Positions 49,079 through 63,105 of a stretch of 64,000 nucleotides of DNA are shown piece by piece. Source of the stretch: Moringa oleifera (Eukaryota; Streptophyta; Magnoliopsida; Brassicales; Moringaceae). The stretch covers positions 10,369,501 through 10,433,500 of the forward strand of contig JAJFZO010000034.1 in assembly GCA_021397835.1 (NCBI GenBank), in the 5' to 3' direction. Below the pieces are notes generated by a model that worked only from the letters and a program-made list of their open reading frames with translations, searched no databases and was not told the origin of the DNA. Every line of letters starts with the position of its first letter. The stretch's first letter is position 1. The translations under genes were made by a program, and so were the position numbers.

Positions 49079-50489
49079 TACTGATAACTCAATTGTTTGT
49101 AATGCGGTTATCTTTTTTTTTTTTTTGAATTTTGAGAGCTTCCTTCATGCTTTTCTAAGTTTTTTCACATTGTTCATAGCAAGATTGGATGATGAAGCAC
49201 AAGTAGAAGCACTAAGGGGAAAAACAGATCCATTTGAGCAATTTTAGCCAATTTTGACACCATTTTTTATTTTGCCGATAAAAATCTCTTCTGAACTTCA
49301 ATTGACATCATTTAACTTGTTATATTTAGATCTACAAGTGATTTTATTTTAAGAGAATTTAATTTTAGCCTTTTTAATTTTTGCATTTCATCCATTGAAG
49401 CATTTATCCTTCTTGAAAGTTACTCTGAAAAGAGCTCGCATTGAAGCACAAGATACCTTATACTATTCCTTGAAACCTTGTTTGTTTTTTCAAACACAAT
49501 TAATCACGTTGAAGCACCGTTAGTATTTCATACTCATTTCCAACTATTATGCATATTTCTTGAGCCATCAAATCCCTCAAATTTCCTTTTTTGAAAAAGC
49601 TCTTAGGAAATTTCAAAAATTATTAGAGACTTTAATACTAATTTTTTAGGATTTCAAGATAAAGAAATTTTCTCCGTCTTCCTATTAAAACATAAGATTC
49701 CAACCTTTTTTTTTCCTAAACACAATTGATCCCACTAAAGCACCCTCAGTATTTCTTACTCATTTCCCATTATTGTTCATGTTTTTTAAGCCATGAGATC
49801 TCTCAAACTACCTTTTGAAAAAAGTTTTAAATAATTTCAAGTAGTTAATTCCAAAACCAAAAAGAGCTCATGAAAGGGTCGTCTAGTATTAATATCTTTT
49901 TTTCCTTCCATTCTTTTGCTTTCAAGATTGTTCCTATGAAACTACAATTCGCACATGCCTCTCTCCTTTCATCTAACCTCTTCAAAGATCTTTTAGACAC
50001 TGTCATAAAGCAACCCATTTTAATCATAATTTTGAATTCTCCTTCCAAGGAAAAGCTCAAGATAGTTGCTTTATATTTTCACATCTATTAATTCTACAAT
50101 TTTTTAAGGCTAAATTTATTCAAAAATTTCATGAGTTTAACCCGTACAAGATTCACCATTTACTTTTTTGTATCTCTTTCTTGATTTTATGTAAAACATC
50201 CCTAAAAAGGCCCTATTGATCATGAGAATGTAGTTTTATTTATGATGGAATATATAATTTACATTCTCATTCTCTCATACCATAATGCTATATGGTTTAT
50301 GCTTTACTCTTAGCATGTTGCTTCAAACTGTTCTTCTTTCATATCTAATAGACCTTGTAACATTTTATAAGAAAAATTAGCTATTAATACATACAGTTTT
50401 AAAAAATTTATGGGACTTTCCAATGTTAATTTTTAGGGATTTCCAAAGAAATATATTGTCTCCTTTTTCACATTGAGAGTTTTTCATGG

Positions 50490-50868
50490 TGAAACCTTTA
50501 CTATGGCACCTTAAACCACCTTAGTCCCTAAACCTTGAACTTTAACAGTGAGCCCTAAACCATGAACATAAAACTTGCATCCTTAACCTTCAACCCTAAA
50601 CCAATAACCTGAACTTTAAATTTTAATTTCTTGACCTTAGACCCTAGATATAGGATTTAGAACCAACTTGAGTTCTTGACCCTAGAGCATTGGCTCACGA
50701 CCCTCGACCATTCGTCTTTGACATTGGACCTTCTAGCCTTAATGGTGAACCTTAAACCTAGACTTAGTACCCTTAACCTTCACCCTAGACATTGGACCTT
50801 AGACCTTTAACCTTTGACCTTCTTCGACTTTATCTTTCATCAAAGACCTTAAACCTTATTGATAACTC
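50490..50868 (+). repeat. Degenerate telomere-like repeat cluster
   Basis: Very close to 59,345-59,722; the two share 'ggatttagaaccaacttgag', which is missing from the copy A relative at 10,335. Confidence 0.75.
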
Positions 50869-51269
50869 AACTATTTATAATGCATTTATCCATTTTTTTG
50901 AATTTTGAAAGCTTCGTCGATGGTTTTTTAACTTTTTATAAAATACGTATTAGAGGATTAGATTATGAAAGATAAATAGAAGGATTAAAGGAAAAAAACA
51001 AATCTGTTTGAAATGTTTTGGGCAACTTTGATACCACTTTGTATTTTACTAATTATTTTCAATATATTTTACATGGTTTATGTTTTGCTCATGATGTTTT
51101 GCCCCAAGCCATTATTCTTTGACATCTTATAGACCTTTCATTATTGTGGAAGCAAAATTAGGTATCAGTGTATACTATTTAAAAAATTAGTGACAACTCC
51201 AACTTTATTTTTAGGGATTTTCAAAGAGATGAATTTTCACCATTTTCATACTAAGGGTTTTTCATAGTG

Positions 51270-51615
51270 AAACCCCGACTATGGCACCATACACTACCCT
51301 CGTCCTTAAACTCTAAACTTGAACCTTGAACTATAAAGTATGAACATGAAAACTTGCATTCCTAATGTTGAACCCTAAACTTGTAATCTTGAAATTTTAA
51401 TTTTAATTTTCTGACCTTAGACCCTAAACCTAAGGACTCAGAACCCTAGACCTTGGACTCGGGACACTAAACCATTAATCCTTGTGTTTGGACCTTGTAG
51501 CCTTAACCTTAAACCCTAAACCTTTAACTTGGACCTTAAACCTTAACCTCAAACCTTCAACCCTAGACCTTAGTCCTTTGATTCTAAACCCCTCATAATA
51601 GACCTAAAACCTCAT
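51270..51615 (+). repeat. Degenerate telomere-like repeat cluster after a shortened unit
   Basis: The shared deletion junction lies at about 51,045-51,070 (attttcaatatattttaca). Confidence 0.75.
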
Positions 51616-52811
51616 TGATGACTTAACTGTTTATAATGTAGTTCTTTAGTGTTTTTTGAATTTTAAGAGCTTTCTGGAAGCATCTTTGGGTTTTTTTATG
51701 TTGTTTATGGTAATATTGGATGATGAAACATAAGTGAAAGCATTAAAGGAAGAGAAAGATCTATTTGAGTAATTTTAGCCAACTTTGACACTTCTTTGTA
51801 TTTTGCCAATAAGTCTATCTTCTAAACTCCAGTTGGTATATTTTAACTAGGAAAATCTAGATCTTCAAGTGATTTTCCTTTAAGAGAACTTAATTATAGC
51901 CTTTTCGATGTCTACTTTGCATCCTTTGAAAGCATTTATCCTTCTCAAAGGTTACTCTAAAAGTAATTCACATGAAAACAAAGGACACCTTACGATAAAC
52001 CTTCAAAATCATTTTTTTTTTCAAACAAAATTGATCATGTTTAAGCACCCTCAGTATTTCATACTAAATTTTAACTATTTTTCATGTTTTTTAAGCAATC
52101 AGATCCCTCAAATTTAATTTTTTAAAAAAGCTTCTAATAATTTTAGGTACTCATTTCTAGCCCAAGGAGGAGCCACAAAGGGGTTTCCAAGCATCAATAT
52201 GCTTTCCACTTAAATTCTTTCTCTTTCTAGATTTACGCAATCAAAAGACAATAACATTTCATCCTTGTCTTTCATTTCAGCAACCTCCTCAAGGATCTTT
52301 TAGAAACTGCCTTACAACAAACCTTTTCTACCATAATTTTCAATTCTTTTGCCAAGGAAAAGCTTGCAAAAGTTCCTTTCTACTTTCATTTCTTTTCATC
52401 CTATGATGTTATAAACCCCAAGTTAGTCCCAAAATATTTTGAAGATCACCCTTTATAAAATTCATCATTCACTTCTTTGCATCTCTTTCTAGATTTTTTT
52501 TGCTAAACCTCCCTAAAAGGGCCTTGTTGGTCATGGGAATGTAGTTCATTTATGATGAAACAACCATCTTAAATTCTCATTCTCTTTTACCACGACAATA
52601 TATGGTTTACTTTTTCCTATTATTAATGTGTTGCCTTAAGCCATTCTTCTTTGACATATTATAGAACTTTCATTATTTTGGAAGCAAAATTAGGTATCAG
52701 TACATACTATTTGAAAAATTAGTGGCGCATTAATTTTATTTTTTACCCAATTCCATATAAACAAATTTCCTCCCTTTTCATACTAACGGTTTTCCATAGC
52801 AAATCCTCGCC

Positions 52812-53213
52812 TATGACACCTTAGGCCACCTTAATCCTTAAGCCCTGAACTTAAATCTTGAGCTTGGAACCATAAAGTGTTTAACATGAAAACATGCATC
52901 CTGAACTTGAACCTTGAGCCCTGAACCATAAAGTGTGAACATGGAAATTTGCATCTTTAGTCTTGAATCCCAAACCTATAGCCCAAAAATTTTAATGTTA
53001 ATTTCTTGACTTTAGACCCTAAATTTAGGACTCAAGACCCTAGACCTTAGATTCAGGACCTTAGACCATGAATTCTTGTGCTTGAACCTTGTAACCTTAA
53101 CCCTAAACCTTTGACTTGGACCCTTAACTGTAACCTTGGTTCTTAGACCATAGACCTTCAATGGTAGACCAGAGTCCTTCGATGCAAAACCCTTCATCAT
53201 AGACCTAAAACAC
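52812..53213 (+). repeat. Degenerate telomere-like repeat cluster at the empty-site unit
   Basis: This is the unit equivalent to the one disrupted in copy A at 12,406/28,717. The minus-strand open frame over it (53,012-53,200) is a translation of the repeat. Confidence 0.75.
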
Positions 53214-53814
53214 TACTGATAACTCAATTGTTCACAGTGTAATTATCTATTATTTTTTGAATTTTAAATACTTCCTTGATCCTTTTCTATGTTTTTTCAC
53301 ATTGTTCATAGCAAGATTGGATGATGAAGCACAAATAGAAGTATTAATAGGAAAAACATATCTATTTGAGCAATTTTAGCCAACTTCAGCACCATTTTGT
53401 ATTTTACAAATAAAAATCTCTTCTGAACAATAATTGACATCATTTAACTTGTAAAATTTAGATCTACAAGTGATTTTCTTTTAAGAGAACTTAATTTTAG
53501 CCTTTTTAATTTTTGCTTTTTCATCCTTTGAAAGCATTTATCCTTTTTGAAAGTTGTTCTAAAAAGAGTTCGCATTGAAACACAGTATACCTTATACTAT
53601 TCCTTGAAACATAATTGATCACGTTGATGCACCCTTAGTATTTCGTACTTATTTCTAACTATTATGCATATTTCTTAAGCCATTAAATCCTTCGAATTTC
53701 CTTTTTTGAAAAATCTCTTAAGAAATTTAAAAAATTATTGGCAACTCTAATATTAATTTTTTAGGATTTCAAGATAAAGAAATTTTCTCCGTTTTCTCCT
53801 TAATGGTGTTTCAC

Positions 53815-54150
53815 AGCAAAACCTCAACCCTAAACTTGAACCTTGAGCATTGGAAAATCGTGAACTTGAAAACTTGCATCCTGAACTTATAACCCTAAAC
53901 TTTACAGTTGAATTTCCTAACCTTAGATCCTAGGCCTAGAACTCAAGACCCTAGACCTTGGACTCAGGATCATAGACCCTTGGCTCATGACATTTTAATT
54001 GATCCTAGATCTTGGACTTTGCAAACTTAGCCCTTAACTCCAAACCCTTGACCTAGACCCTTAACTTGCACCCTAGAAGAGGGAGTTTAGACCTTCAAAC
54101 CTTGACCTTAGACCTTTAACTCTATGCCTTTCATCATAAACATAGGACCC
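53815..54150 (+). repeat. Degenerate telomere-like repeat cluster
   Basis: Ends tttcatcataaacataggac, the variant that reappears in the hybrid unit at 60,735. Confidence 0.7.
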
Positions 54151-55589
54151 ATTTGATAAGTCAACTATTTATAATGCATTTTTATTTTTATTTTTTGAAT
54201 TTTGAGAGCTTCCTTGATGCTTTTTGGTTTTTTTTTTTTTAAATTCTTGTAAGATTGGCTGAAGATAGATAAGCAAAAGCATTAATGGAAAAAATAGATT
54301 TATTTGAGTAGTTTTTGTCAACTTTGACACAACTTTTTATTTTACGAATAATTAGGTCTTTCGAAGTGTAGTTGACATCATGTAACTTGTATAATCTAAA
54401 TCTTCAAGTGACTTCCTTTAGTAAGAACTTAAATTTAGTGATTTTAGTTTCATGTTTTTAATCCTTCGAAAGGGGTTTTCCTCCTTGAAAGTTACCCCAA
54501 AAAGAGATTGCATTAAGACACAAGGTATCCTATACTCTTCCTTCAAACCTTTTTATTCTTTTTTTAAAATACAATTGGTCTCATTGATGCACCCTTAATA
54601 TATAATACTGATTTCCAACTATACTCTTCCTTCAAACCATTTTTTCTTTTAAGATACCTTAATTTTAGTCATTTTAATTTCCATATATCATCTTTCGAAA
54701 GCATTTTTCTTTCTTGTAAGTTACTTCAGAAAGAGTGTGCATTAAACTCAAGATACCTTATATTGTTGCATCAAAACTTTTTTTTTTCAAGTATAAATGA
54801 TTTAATTGAAACTGCCTGAATATTTCATACACATCTTCAACTATTATTGATATTGCTTGAGCCATCTGATCTCTCCAGTTTCATTTTCTGAAAAGTTTTG
54901 AATTATTCCAAGTACTCAGTTTTAACCTAAGAAAGAGCCCATTAAGGGGTCTTTTAGCATTGATATTTTTTTCCTCTTTCATTCTTTCGGTTTCAAGATC
55001 ATTCCTCTGCAATCACAAGATTGCAATCTCCCACACTTATCTCTCATTTTGTCCAACCTCCTCAAGTAACTTTTAGAAACTGCCTTAAAAGAGCCCTCCT
55101 TCATAATAATTTTCAAGTCTTCTTTCAAGGATAAGCTCATGAGAATCACCTTCTACTTTCATCTCTTTTCATTCGATCATGTTTTAAACCCTGAATTGTT
55201 CTAAAAATATCCATGAGATTACTGTCTACAAGATTCATCATTCACCTCTTCACATTGCCTTTTGGATTTTTCACAAAACATCCCTAGAAAAGCCTTGTTG
55301 GCCATGAGAATGTAGTTCATGTATGATGGAGTAGCCATTTTTAATTCTCATTCTCTTTTACTGTAATGCCATATGGTTTGTGCTTTGCTATTACTACAAT
55401 GCCTCAAGTTGTTCTTTTTTGACATCTTATAGGCCTTTTATTATTTTAGGAGCAAATTTAGGTATTTGTACGTACTATTTAAAAACTAAGTGGTGATTTT
55501 AATTTTATTTTTTAAAGATTTCAAAAGAAATGAATTTCCTCCCTTTTCACCTAAAAGGGTTTCCATAGCCAAAACTCGGGTATGACACA

Positions 55590-55945
55590 TTAGACCACCG
55601 TAGTCGCTCAACCCTAAACTTAAACCTTGAGCCTTAAACCATAAAGTGTCAACTTGAAAACTTGCAATCTTAACGTTGAACCCCAACCTTACAACCTTGA
55701 AATTTAATTTTAAATGAATTGATTTTGCACCCTAAAGATAAGGCTCGAGACCTTTAACCTTGGACTTGGGGCCTTAGACCTTTGGCTTTTAACCCTTAAC
55801 CATCAATATTTAAGTTTAGACCTGACACTCTTGACCATCGACCCTAAACCTTTAACTTGGACCTTTAACCTTGAACCTAGACCTTGGATCTTCAACCTTA
55901 AAACTTAGTCCTCCACCTTAAATCCTTCATAAAAACTATAACCCT
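55590..55945 (+). repeat. Degenerate telomere-like repeat cluster
   Basis: Introduced by 'aaaactcgggtatgacacat', a variant shared with 62,150. Confidence 0.7.
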
Positions 55946-56534
55946 ATGGATAACTCAGTTGTATAATGAAGTTATCTCGTTTTTTTTTTTTTCAGTTTTG
56001 TGAACTTTCTTGATTCTTTTGTGTGTGTTTTATTTATTTATTTTTTGTTGAAATAATTGATGATAAAACACAAATGTAAGCATTAAGGGAAAAAACATAT
56101 CAATTTGAGTTATTTTGACTAGTTTTTACATGACTTTTATTTTTTTAATAATTGCCTCATTCAAACTCCAATTAACGTCCTTTAACTTGTAAAATCTAAT
56201 CTTCAACTAATTTTCCTTGGAAGGAATTAATTTTGGCCTTCTCAACTTCTTTTTTTCATCCTTTAAAAGCATTTTTCCTTCTTCAAAGTTACATCAAAAA
56301 GTGCTCACATTAGAACACAAGAAGAGCCCATGAAGCACCCTCAATATTTTGTACTCATTTCCAATTATTCTTCATGCTTTTTAAGTCATTAGATCCCTTA
56401 AATTGCCTTTTTGAGCACTCAATTCGAACCCAGCAATGAGCTCGCAAATGCTACTTCGAGAATTAATCGTAACATATTCTTAAGATCACACTGTGCAAGA
56501 TTAATCATTCACTTCTTCACATCTACTTCTTCTT

Positions 56535-56650
56535 TTGACTCGGACTCGGACTCGGACTCTTAACCTTGACTTTAACTTGAGAAGTTAGACCTTCAACCCT
56601 AAAACATAGATCATCGACCCAAAACCCTTCATCATAGACCTTGAGCTTTC
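56535..56650 (+). repeat. Short telomere-like cluster with a GGACTC microsatellite
   Basis: A small expansion reads tcggactcggactcggactc. The relative at 63,005-63,105 has a single ggactc, so the expansion is local. Confidence 0.7.
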
Positions 56651-57834
56651 TTGAGAACTTAACTATTTATAATGCCCTTATGTAATGTTTTTTGAATGCT
56701 TAAAGCTTCATCAATGCTTTTTTTTTTTTTTATGTTCTTTATTCCAGAATTAGATGGTGAAAGACAAGAGGAACCATTAAGGGAAAAAAATAATTCTATT
56801 TGTGTGGTTTAGGGCAACTTTAGCACTTCTTTGTATTGTGCAAATGACTATCACTTCCAAACTCCAATTGTTATCATTTTACTTGTATCATCTAAATTTT
56901 CAATAGATTTTCTTTTAAGAGAACTTAATTTTCACCATTTTAATTTCTTATTTTCATTCCATGCATTTTTCCCTATTAGAAGTTGCTCTAGAAAGAGCTT
57001 GCATGAAAGCATACGAAACCTTATGCTCTTCCTTCAAGTTTACTTTTTCTTTTTCTTTTGTGAAAAAAAAATTGATAATTGAAGCGCCCTTAGTTATTCA
57101 TACTCATTTCCAACTATTATTCACGTTCATTAGCATTAGATCTCTTGAATTACCTTTCTAAGAAAGCTCTAAATAATCTCAAGTACTCACTTCTAACTTG
57201 ATGAAAAGCCCATAAAGGGGTCTTCAAGCATCAATATCTTTTGTCCCTTTCATTCTTTTGCTTTCAAGATTGTTCCTATACGACCAAAGACTATAATAAT
57301 CCGTACTAATCTCTTTCTTGACAGATCTTCCAAAAACTACCTCAAAAGAGCCCTCCTTAATCATCATTTTCAATTTGCCCACTTAAGGAAAGCTCATGAG
57401 GGTCATTTTCTCGTTTCATATTTTTTCATCTATTCATGTTTTAAACCCCAAATCATTCCCAAAATATTCATGACATCACCGTCTACATGATTGATCATTC
57501 ACTTCTTCACTTCTTTTTTTGGATTTTTCACAAAACCTCCTTACATGAGTCCTTTTGTTCATGTAAATGCATTTCATTTATGATGAAATAGCCATTTTAA
57601 ACTCTCATTCTTTTTCACTTTAATGCCATTTGATTTATGCTTTGCTGTTAGTGTGTTGCCTCAAGTCATTCTTCTATAACATCTTGTAGCTCACATAATT
57701 TTGGAACCAAAATTAGGTATCAGTACATACAGTTTAAGAAATTTGGGGCAATTTCAATTTTATTTTTTAGAGATTCCCAACGAAATGAATTCTCTCTATT
57801 TTCACATAGGTTTATCTGTAGTGAGACATGTACT

Positions 57835-58172
57835 ATAACACCCTTGTTCACCTTAGTTCCTAAACCGTGAACTTGAACATTTAGCATTGAGCCATAAAAT
57901 GTGAACACAAAAACTTGTATCTTTAGCTTTGAAACCTAAACCTACAACCCAGAATTTTAATTTAATTTTTTGGCCTTAGACCCCAGACATAGAATACGAG
58001 AACTTAGACCTTAGGCTAAGACTTTACACCTTTGGCTCATCACCCTTCACCTTTAATCTTTTTCCTTAGACTTTGCAGTCTTAACCCTAAATCCTAAACC
58101 TTTAACTATGACCCTTGACATCCTTGGACCTTTGACCCTAAACCTTTCACCATAGACTTAGAACCTTATTGA
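57835..58172 (+). repeat. Degenerate telomere-like repeat cluster (copy C)
   Basis: Closest to 8,900-9,178 in copy A, not to its neighbours; this is key evidence for a third copy of that part of the array. Confidence 0.75.
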
Positions 58173-59344
58173 TAACTTAATAATTTATTATGTATTAATC
58201 TAGATGAAGAGCTTTCTCGATATTCTTTTTATGATTTCATGTTGTTTATTACAATATTAGAAGATAAAAAGCAAATTAAAGCTTTAAGGGAAAAAATTGA
58301 TTTATTTGTATAGTTTTGGCTAACTTTGATACCACATTATATTTTGTGAATGACTCTCTCTTTGAAACTCTAATTGACATCTTTTAACTTGTAAAATCTA
58401 AGTCTCTAAGTGTTTTTCTTTTGAGAGAACTTAACTACGATCATTGTAATTTCCTATTTTCATTCTTTTAAAACATTTTTCCTTCTTGAAAGCTACTCTA
58501 GATAGAACTCCCATTAAAACATTAAATGATTTTTTTTCCCATCTTTTTTTTTTTTGTCAAACACAATTGATCTCACTAAAGCACCCTTGGTATTTTTTAC
58601 TCATTTCCAACTATTGTTCTTTTTTTTTTTTTGAGCCATTAGATCTCTTGAATTACCTTTTGGAAAAGTTTTAAATAATTTCAAGTACTCAATTCTAAAC
58701 CCAAGAAGAGCTTATGAAAGGGTCTTCTAACATCAATATCTTTTTTTTCCTTCCATTCTTTCGCTTTCAAGATTATTCCTATGCAATCATAAACCTGCAT
58801 TCTCGCACATGCCTCTCTTATTTCATCTAACCTCTTCAAAGATCTTTCAGACACTGTCATAGAGCAGCCTTTTCTAATCATAACTTTGGATTTTTCTTCT
58901 AAGGAAAAGCTCAAGATGGTTACCATATATTTCCATATCTATTAATTCTATAATTTTTTAAAAGCTAAATTTATTCAAAAATATTCATCCAACAAGATTC
59001 AGCATTTACTTTTTTTGTATTTCTTTCTTGATTTTATGTAAAACATTCCTAAAAAGGTTCTATTGGTCATGAGAATATAGTTTCATTTATGATGGAATGT
59101 ATAATTTACATTCTCATTCTCTTTTACCATGATGATGTATGGTTTATGCTTTACTGTTAGCATGTTGCTTCAAACCATTCTTCTTTCATATCTAGTAGGT
59201 CTTGTATCATTTTATAAGCAAAATTAGTTATTAGTAGATACAGTTTAGAAAATTTTCTCAGACTCCAATGTTAATTTCAGAGATTTCAAAAGAAATACAT
59301 TTTGTCCCTTTTCACATTGAGAGCTTTTCATGATGAAACCCCTA

Positions 59345-59722
59345 CTATGACACTTAAACCACCTTAGTCCCCAAAACCTTGAACTTTAATAGTGAGCCCT
59401 GAACCAGGAACATAAAACTTACATCCTTAACCTTCAACCCTAAACGAATAACCTAAACTTTAAATTTTAATTTCTTGACCTTAGACCCTAGATATAGGAT
59501 TTAGAACCAACTTGAGTTCTAAAACTTAGAGCATTGGCTCACGGCCCTCGACCATTCGTCTTTGACATTGGATCTTCTAGCCTTAACAATGAACCTTAAA
59601 CCTAGACTTAGTACCCTTAACCATCACCCTAGACCTTAGACCTTAGACCTTTAGCCTTTGACCTTTGACCTTCGACCTCCAACGTTAGACCTTTCCTCAA
59701 AGACCTCAAACCTTATTGATAA
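59345..59722 (+). repeat. Degenerate telomere-like repeat cluster (copy C)
   Basis: Closest to 50,490-50,868; ends with several back-to-back ctttgacc words near 59,655-59,680. Confidence 0.75.
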
Positions 59723-60069
59723 TTCAACTATTTTTGATGCATTTATCTACTGTTTTTGAATTTTAAGAGCTTCGTCGAAGGCTTTTGGACTTTTTATAAA
59801 TTGCTTATTGAAAGATTAGATTATGAAAGATAAATGGAAGCATTATGGGAAAAAAATCTATTTGAAACATTTTGGGCAACTTTGACACCACTTTGTATTT
59901 TTCTAATTATTTTCAATATATTTTACGTAGTTTATGTTTTGCCCATTATGTTTTGCCGCAAGCCATTCTTCTTTGATTGATGACAACTTTAACTTTATTT
60001 TTAAGGATTTCCAAAGAGACGAATTTCCACCATTTTGATACTAAAGGTTTTCCATAGTGAAACCCCGAC

Positions 60070-60415
60070 TATGGCACTGCAGACCACCCTAGTACTTAAA
60101 TTCTAACGTTGAACCTTGATCCTTAAGCCTTGAGCCATAAAGCGTGAACCTAAAAACTTGCATTCTTGACATTGAACCCTAAACCAGCAATCTTTAAATT
60201 TTAATTTTAATTTCCTGACCTTAGACCCTAAAACTTAGACTGACGACGCTAGACCATTGATCCTTGAGTTTAGACCTTGTAGCGTTAACCTTGAACCCGC
60301 CTTAAACCTTTAACTTGGACCTTAAACCTTAACCTTAAACCTTGGACCTGAAACCTTCAACCTTATACCTTAGTCCTTCGATCCTATACCTTTGATAATA
60401 GACTTAAAACCTTAT
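60070..60415 (+). repeat. Degenerate telomere-like repeat cluster (copy C)
   Basis: The preceding unit carries the shared deletion at about 59,900-59,930 and an additional small one near 59,978. Confidence 0.75.
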
Positions 60416-60644
60416 TTATGACTCAACTATTTATATTGTAGTTCTCTAGTTTTATTATTATTTTTTTTTTTGAATTTTAAGAACTTTCTTAAAGCATCTT
60501 TTTGTTTTTTTATGTTGTTTGTGGCAACATTGGACAATGAAACATAAGTGGAAGCATTAAAGGAAAAGATAGATCTGTTTGAGTAGTTTTGGCTAACTTT
60601 GACACTGCTTTGTATTTTGCCAATAACTTTCTCTTCTAAACTCC

Positions 60645-60765
60645 AAGTTTCTAAACCATAAACTTGAAAATTTAGCATTGAGTCATAGAATGTGAACATG
60701 AAAACTTGCATCCTTGACTGTGGACCTTTAACTCTATGCCTTTCATCATAAACATAATACCCACT
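60645..60765 (+). repeat. Hybrid telomere-like cluster at an unequal-exchange junction
   Basis: Its left half (aacttgaaaatttagcattg) is of the 57,870 type and its right half (tttaactctatgcctttcat) of the 54,115 type. The cluster thus joins two unit types directly, and the whole of 54,110-57,135 is repeated after it. Confidence 0.8.
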
Positions 60766-62164
60766 TGATAACCCAACTATTTATAATGCATTTTTATTTT
60801 TGTTTTTTTGAATTTTGAGAGCTTCTTTGATGCTTTTTGTTTTTTTTTTTTTAAAGTTTTTAATTGCAAGATTGGATGAAGATAGACAAGTGAAAACATT
60901 GAGGAAAAAACAGATCCACTTGAGTAGTTTTTGTTAACTTTGGCACGACTTTGTATTTTTCGAATATCCAGCTCTTTCCAAGTGTAGTTGGCGTCATGTA
61001 ATTTGTAAAGTCTACCTTTTGTTAGAACTTAGATTTACCGATTTTAATTTCATGTTTTTAATCCTTCGAAAGGAGTTTTTCTCCTTGAAAGTTACTCCAA
61101 AAAGAGATTGCATCAAGACACAAGCTATCCTACACTCTTCCTTTAAACCTTTTTATTATATATTTTTTAAATACAGTTAGTCTCATTGATGCAGCCTCAA
61201 TACATAATATTGATTTCCAGCTATAGTCTACATTCAAACCTTTTTTCCTTCTAAGATAACTTAATTTTAGTTCATATATCATCTCTAGAAAGCATGTTTC
61301 TTTCTTGGAAGTTACTCAAGAAAAACTGCGCATTAAACCCAAGATACCCTATATTATTGCATCAAAACTTTTTTTTTCAAGCATAAATGATTTAATTGAA
61401 GCCACCTGAGTATTTCATATTCATCTTCAACTATTATTGATATTGCTTGAGCCATCAGATATCTCCAATTGCCTTTTTTGAAAACCTTCGAATCATTCCA
61501 AGTACTCAGTTTTAACCTAAGAAAGAGCCCATTAAACGGTCTTTTAAGAATTGATATTTTTTCCCCTTTTGTTCTTTCAGTTTTAGGATCATTCCCCGGC
61601 AATGAGAGGACTATAATCTCCTAGATTTATCTCTCGTTTTGTCCAACCTCCTCAAGTAACTTTTAGAAACCGCCTTAAAAGAGTCGTCCTTCATAATAAT
61701 TTTCCAGTCTCCTTCCAAAGATAAGCTAATGAGAATCACTTTCTACTTTCATCTCTGTTCATTTGATCATGTTTTAAACCTTGAATTATTCCAAAAATAT
61801 CCTTCAGATTACCATCTACAAGATTCATCATTCACCTCTTCACATTACCTTTTGGATTTTTTGCAAAACCTCCCTAGAAGAGCCTTATTGGTCATGAGAA
61901 TGTAGTTCATGTAACATGGAGTAGCCATTTTTAATTCTCATTCTCTTTTATTGTAATGCTATATGGTTTATGCTTTGCTATTAATGCAATGCCTCAAGCT
62001 GTTTTTCTCTTATAGATCTTTTATTATTTTGGAAGCGAAATTAGTTATCTATGCGTACTATTTAGAAAATAATAGGTGATTTTAATTTTAATTTTTAAAG
62101 ATTTCCAAAGAAATTAATTTCCTCCCTTTTCACCCAAAGTTCTATAGCAAAAACTCGGGCATGA

Positions 62165-62430
62165 CACATTAGACCACCGTAGTCGTTCAACCCTAAACTT
62201 GAACCTTGAGCTTAAACCATAAAGTGTGAACTTGAAAACTTGCATCCTTAACCTTGAACCACAAACCTATAACCTTGAAATTTAAATTTCAGTTTATTGA
62301 CTTTACACTCTAAATGTAAGGCTCAAGACTCCTAACCTTGAATTTAGGGCCTTAGACCTTTCGCTTTTGACCCTTAACCACCAATACTTGAGTTTAGACC
62401 TGACAACCTTTAACCCTAAACCCTAAACCT
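62165..62430 (+). repeat. Telomere-like cluster with a deleted end
   Basis: At about 62,430 aaacctttgac joins acgacgttgtattttgc, skipping the roughly 350 bp normally between; the partner at 55,590-56,150 has this sequence. Confidence 0.7.
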
Positions 62431-63004
62431 TTGACACGACGTTGTATTTTGCTAATAACCATCTCTTTCAAACTCTTATTAACGTCATTTAACTTGTAAA
62501 ATCTGATTTTCAAGTGATCTTCTTTTGGCCTTTTCAACTTCTTTTTTTCATCCTTCGAAACCATTTTTTCTTCTTGAAAGTTATACCAAAATGTGCTCAC
62601 ATTAAAACACAAGAAGAGCCCACGAAGCACCCTCAATATTTTAGACTAATTTCCAACTATTCTTCATGCTTTTTAAGCCATCAGATCCCTCAAATTGCCT
62701 TTTGAGCACTCAGTTCGAACCCAATAAAGAGCCGATGAAGGGTACTTCCAACATCAACATATTTTTTTTCCTTTAATCATCACCTAGTAATGACTGCAAT
62801 CTACCGTAACCACCTCTTATTTCATTTGATCTCTTCAAAGATCTTTCAAAAACTTTAATCATAATTTTCAACTCCCCTTCCAAGGTGAAGCTTATGAGGG
62901 TTACTTTCTACTTAAGATCACCATCATAAGTTTTAAGTCCTCAATTAATCCAAACATATTCTTAACATCTTCCTTCTTTGCATCTACTTCTTTTGATTTA
63001 GACT

Positions 63005-63105
63005 TGGACTCTTAACCTTGACTTTGGACCATAGAAGTTAGACCATCAACCTTAGAACTTAGATCGTCGACCCCTAAACCCTTCATCATAGACCTCAAGC
63101 CTTTT
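63005..63105 (+). repeat. Short telomere-like cluster
   Basis: Partner of 56,535-56,650 in the roughly 6.5-kb tandem duplication. Confidence 0.7.

Larger units (their letters stand above)
39799..57135 (+). repeat. Segmental duplication, copy B
   Basis: It starts ctgttttgttgagaaatttg, matching position 1 of the window. It runs collinearly with copy A through exon, tandem repeat, DUF7745 pseudogene and array, without A's 16-kb insertion. B has extra sequence at about 42,445-43,125, and an extra array unit at about 48,510-49,683 that copies 52,275-53,795. The right boundary is uncertain because array units continue. Confidence 0.85.

Noticed and set aside
53012..53200. Basic minus-strand open frame over a telomere-like cluster
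   Set aside because: It is the translation of degenerate GGTTTAGGG-like words; such frames follow from composition.
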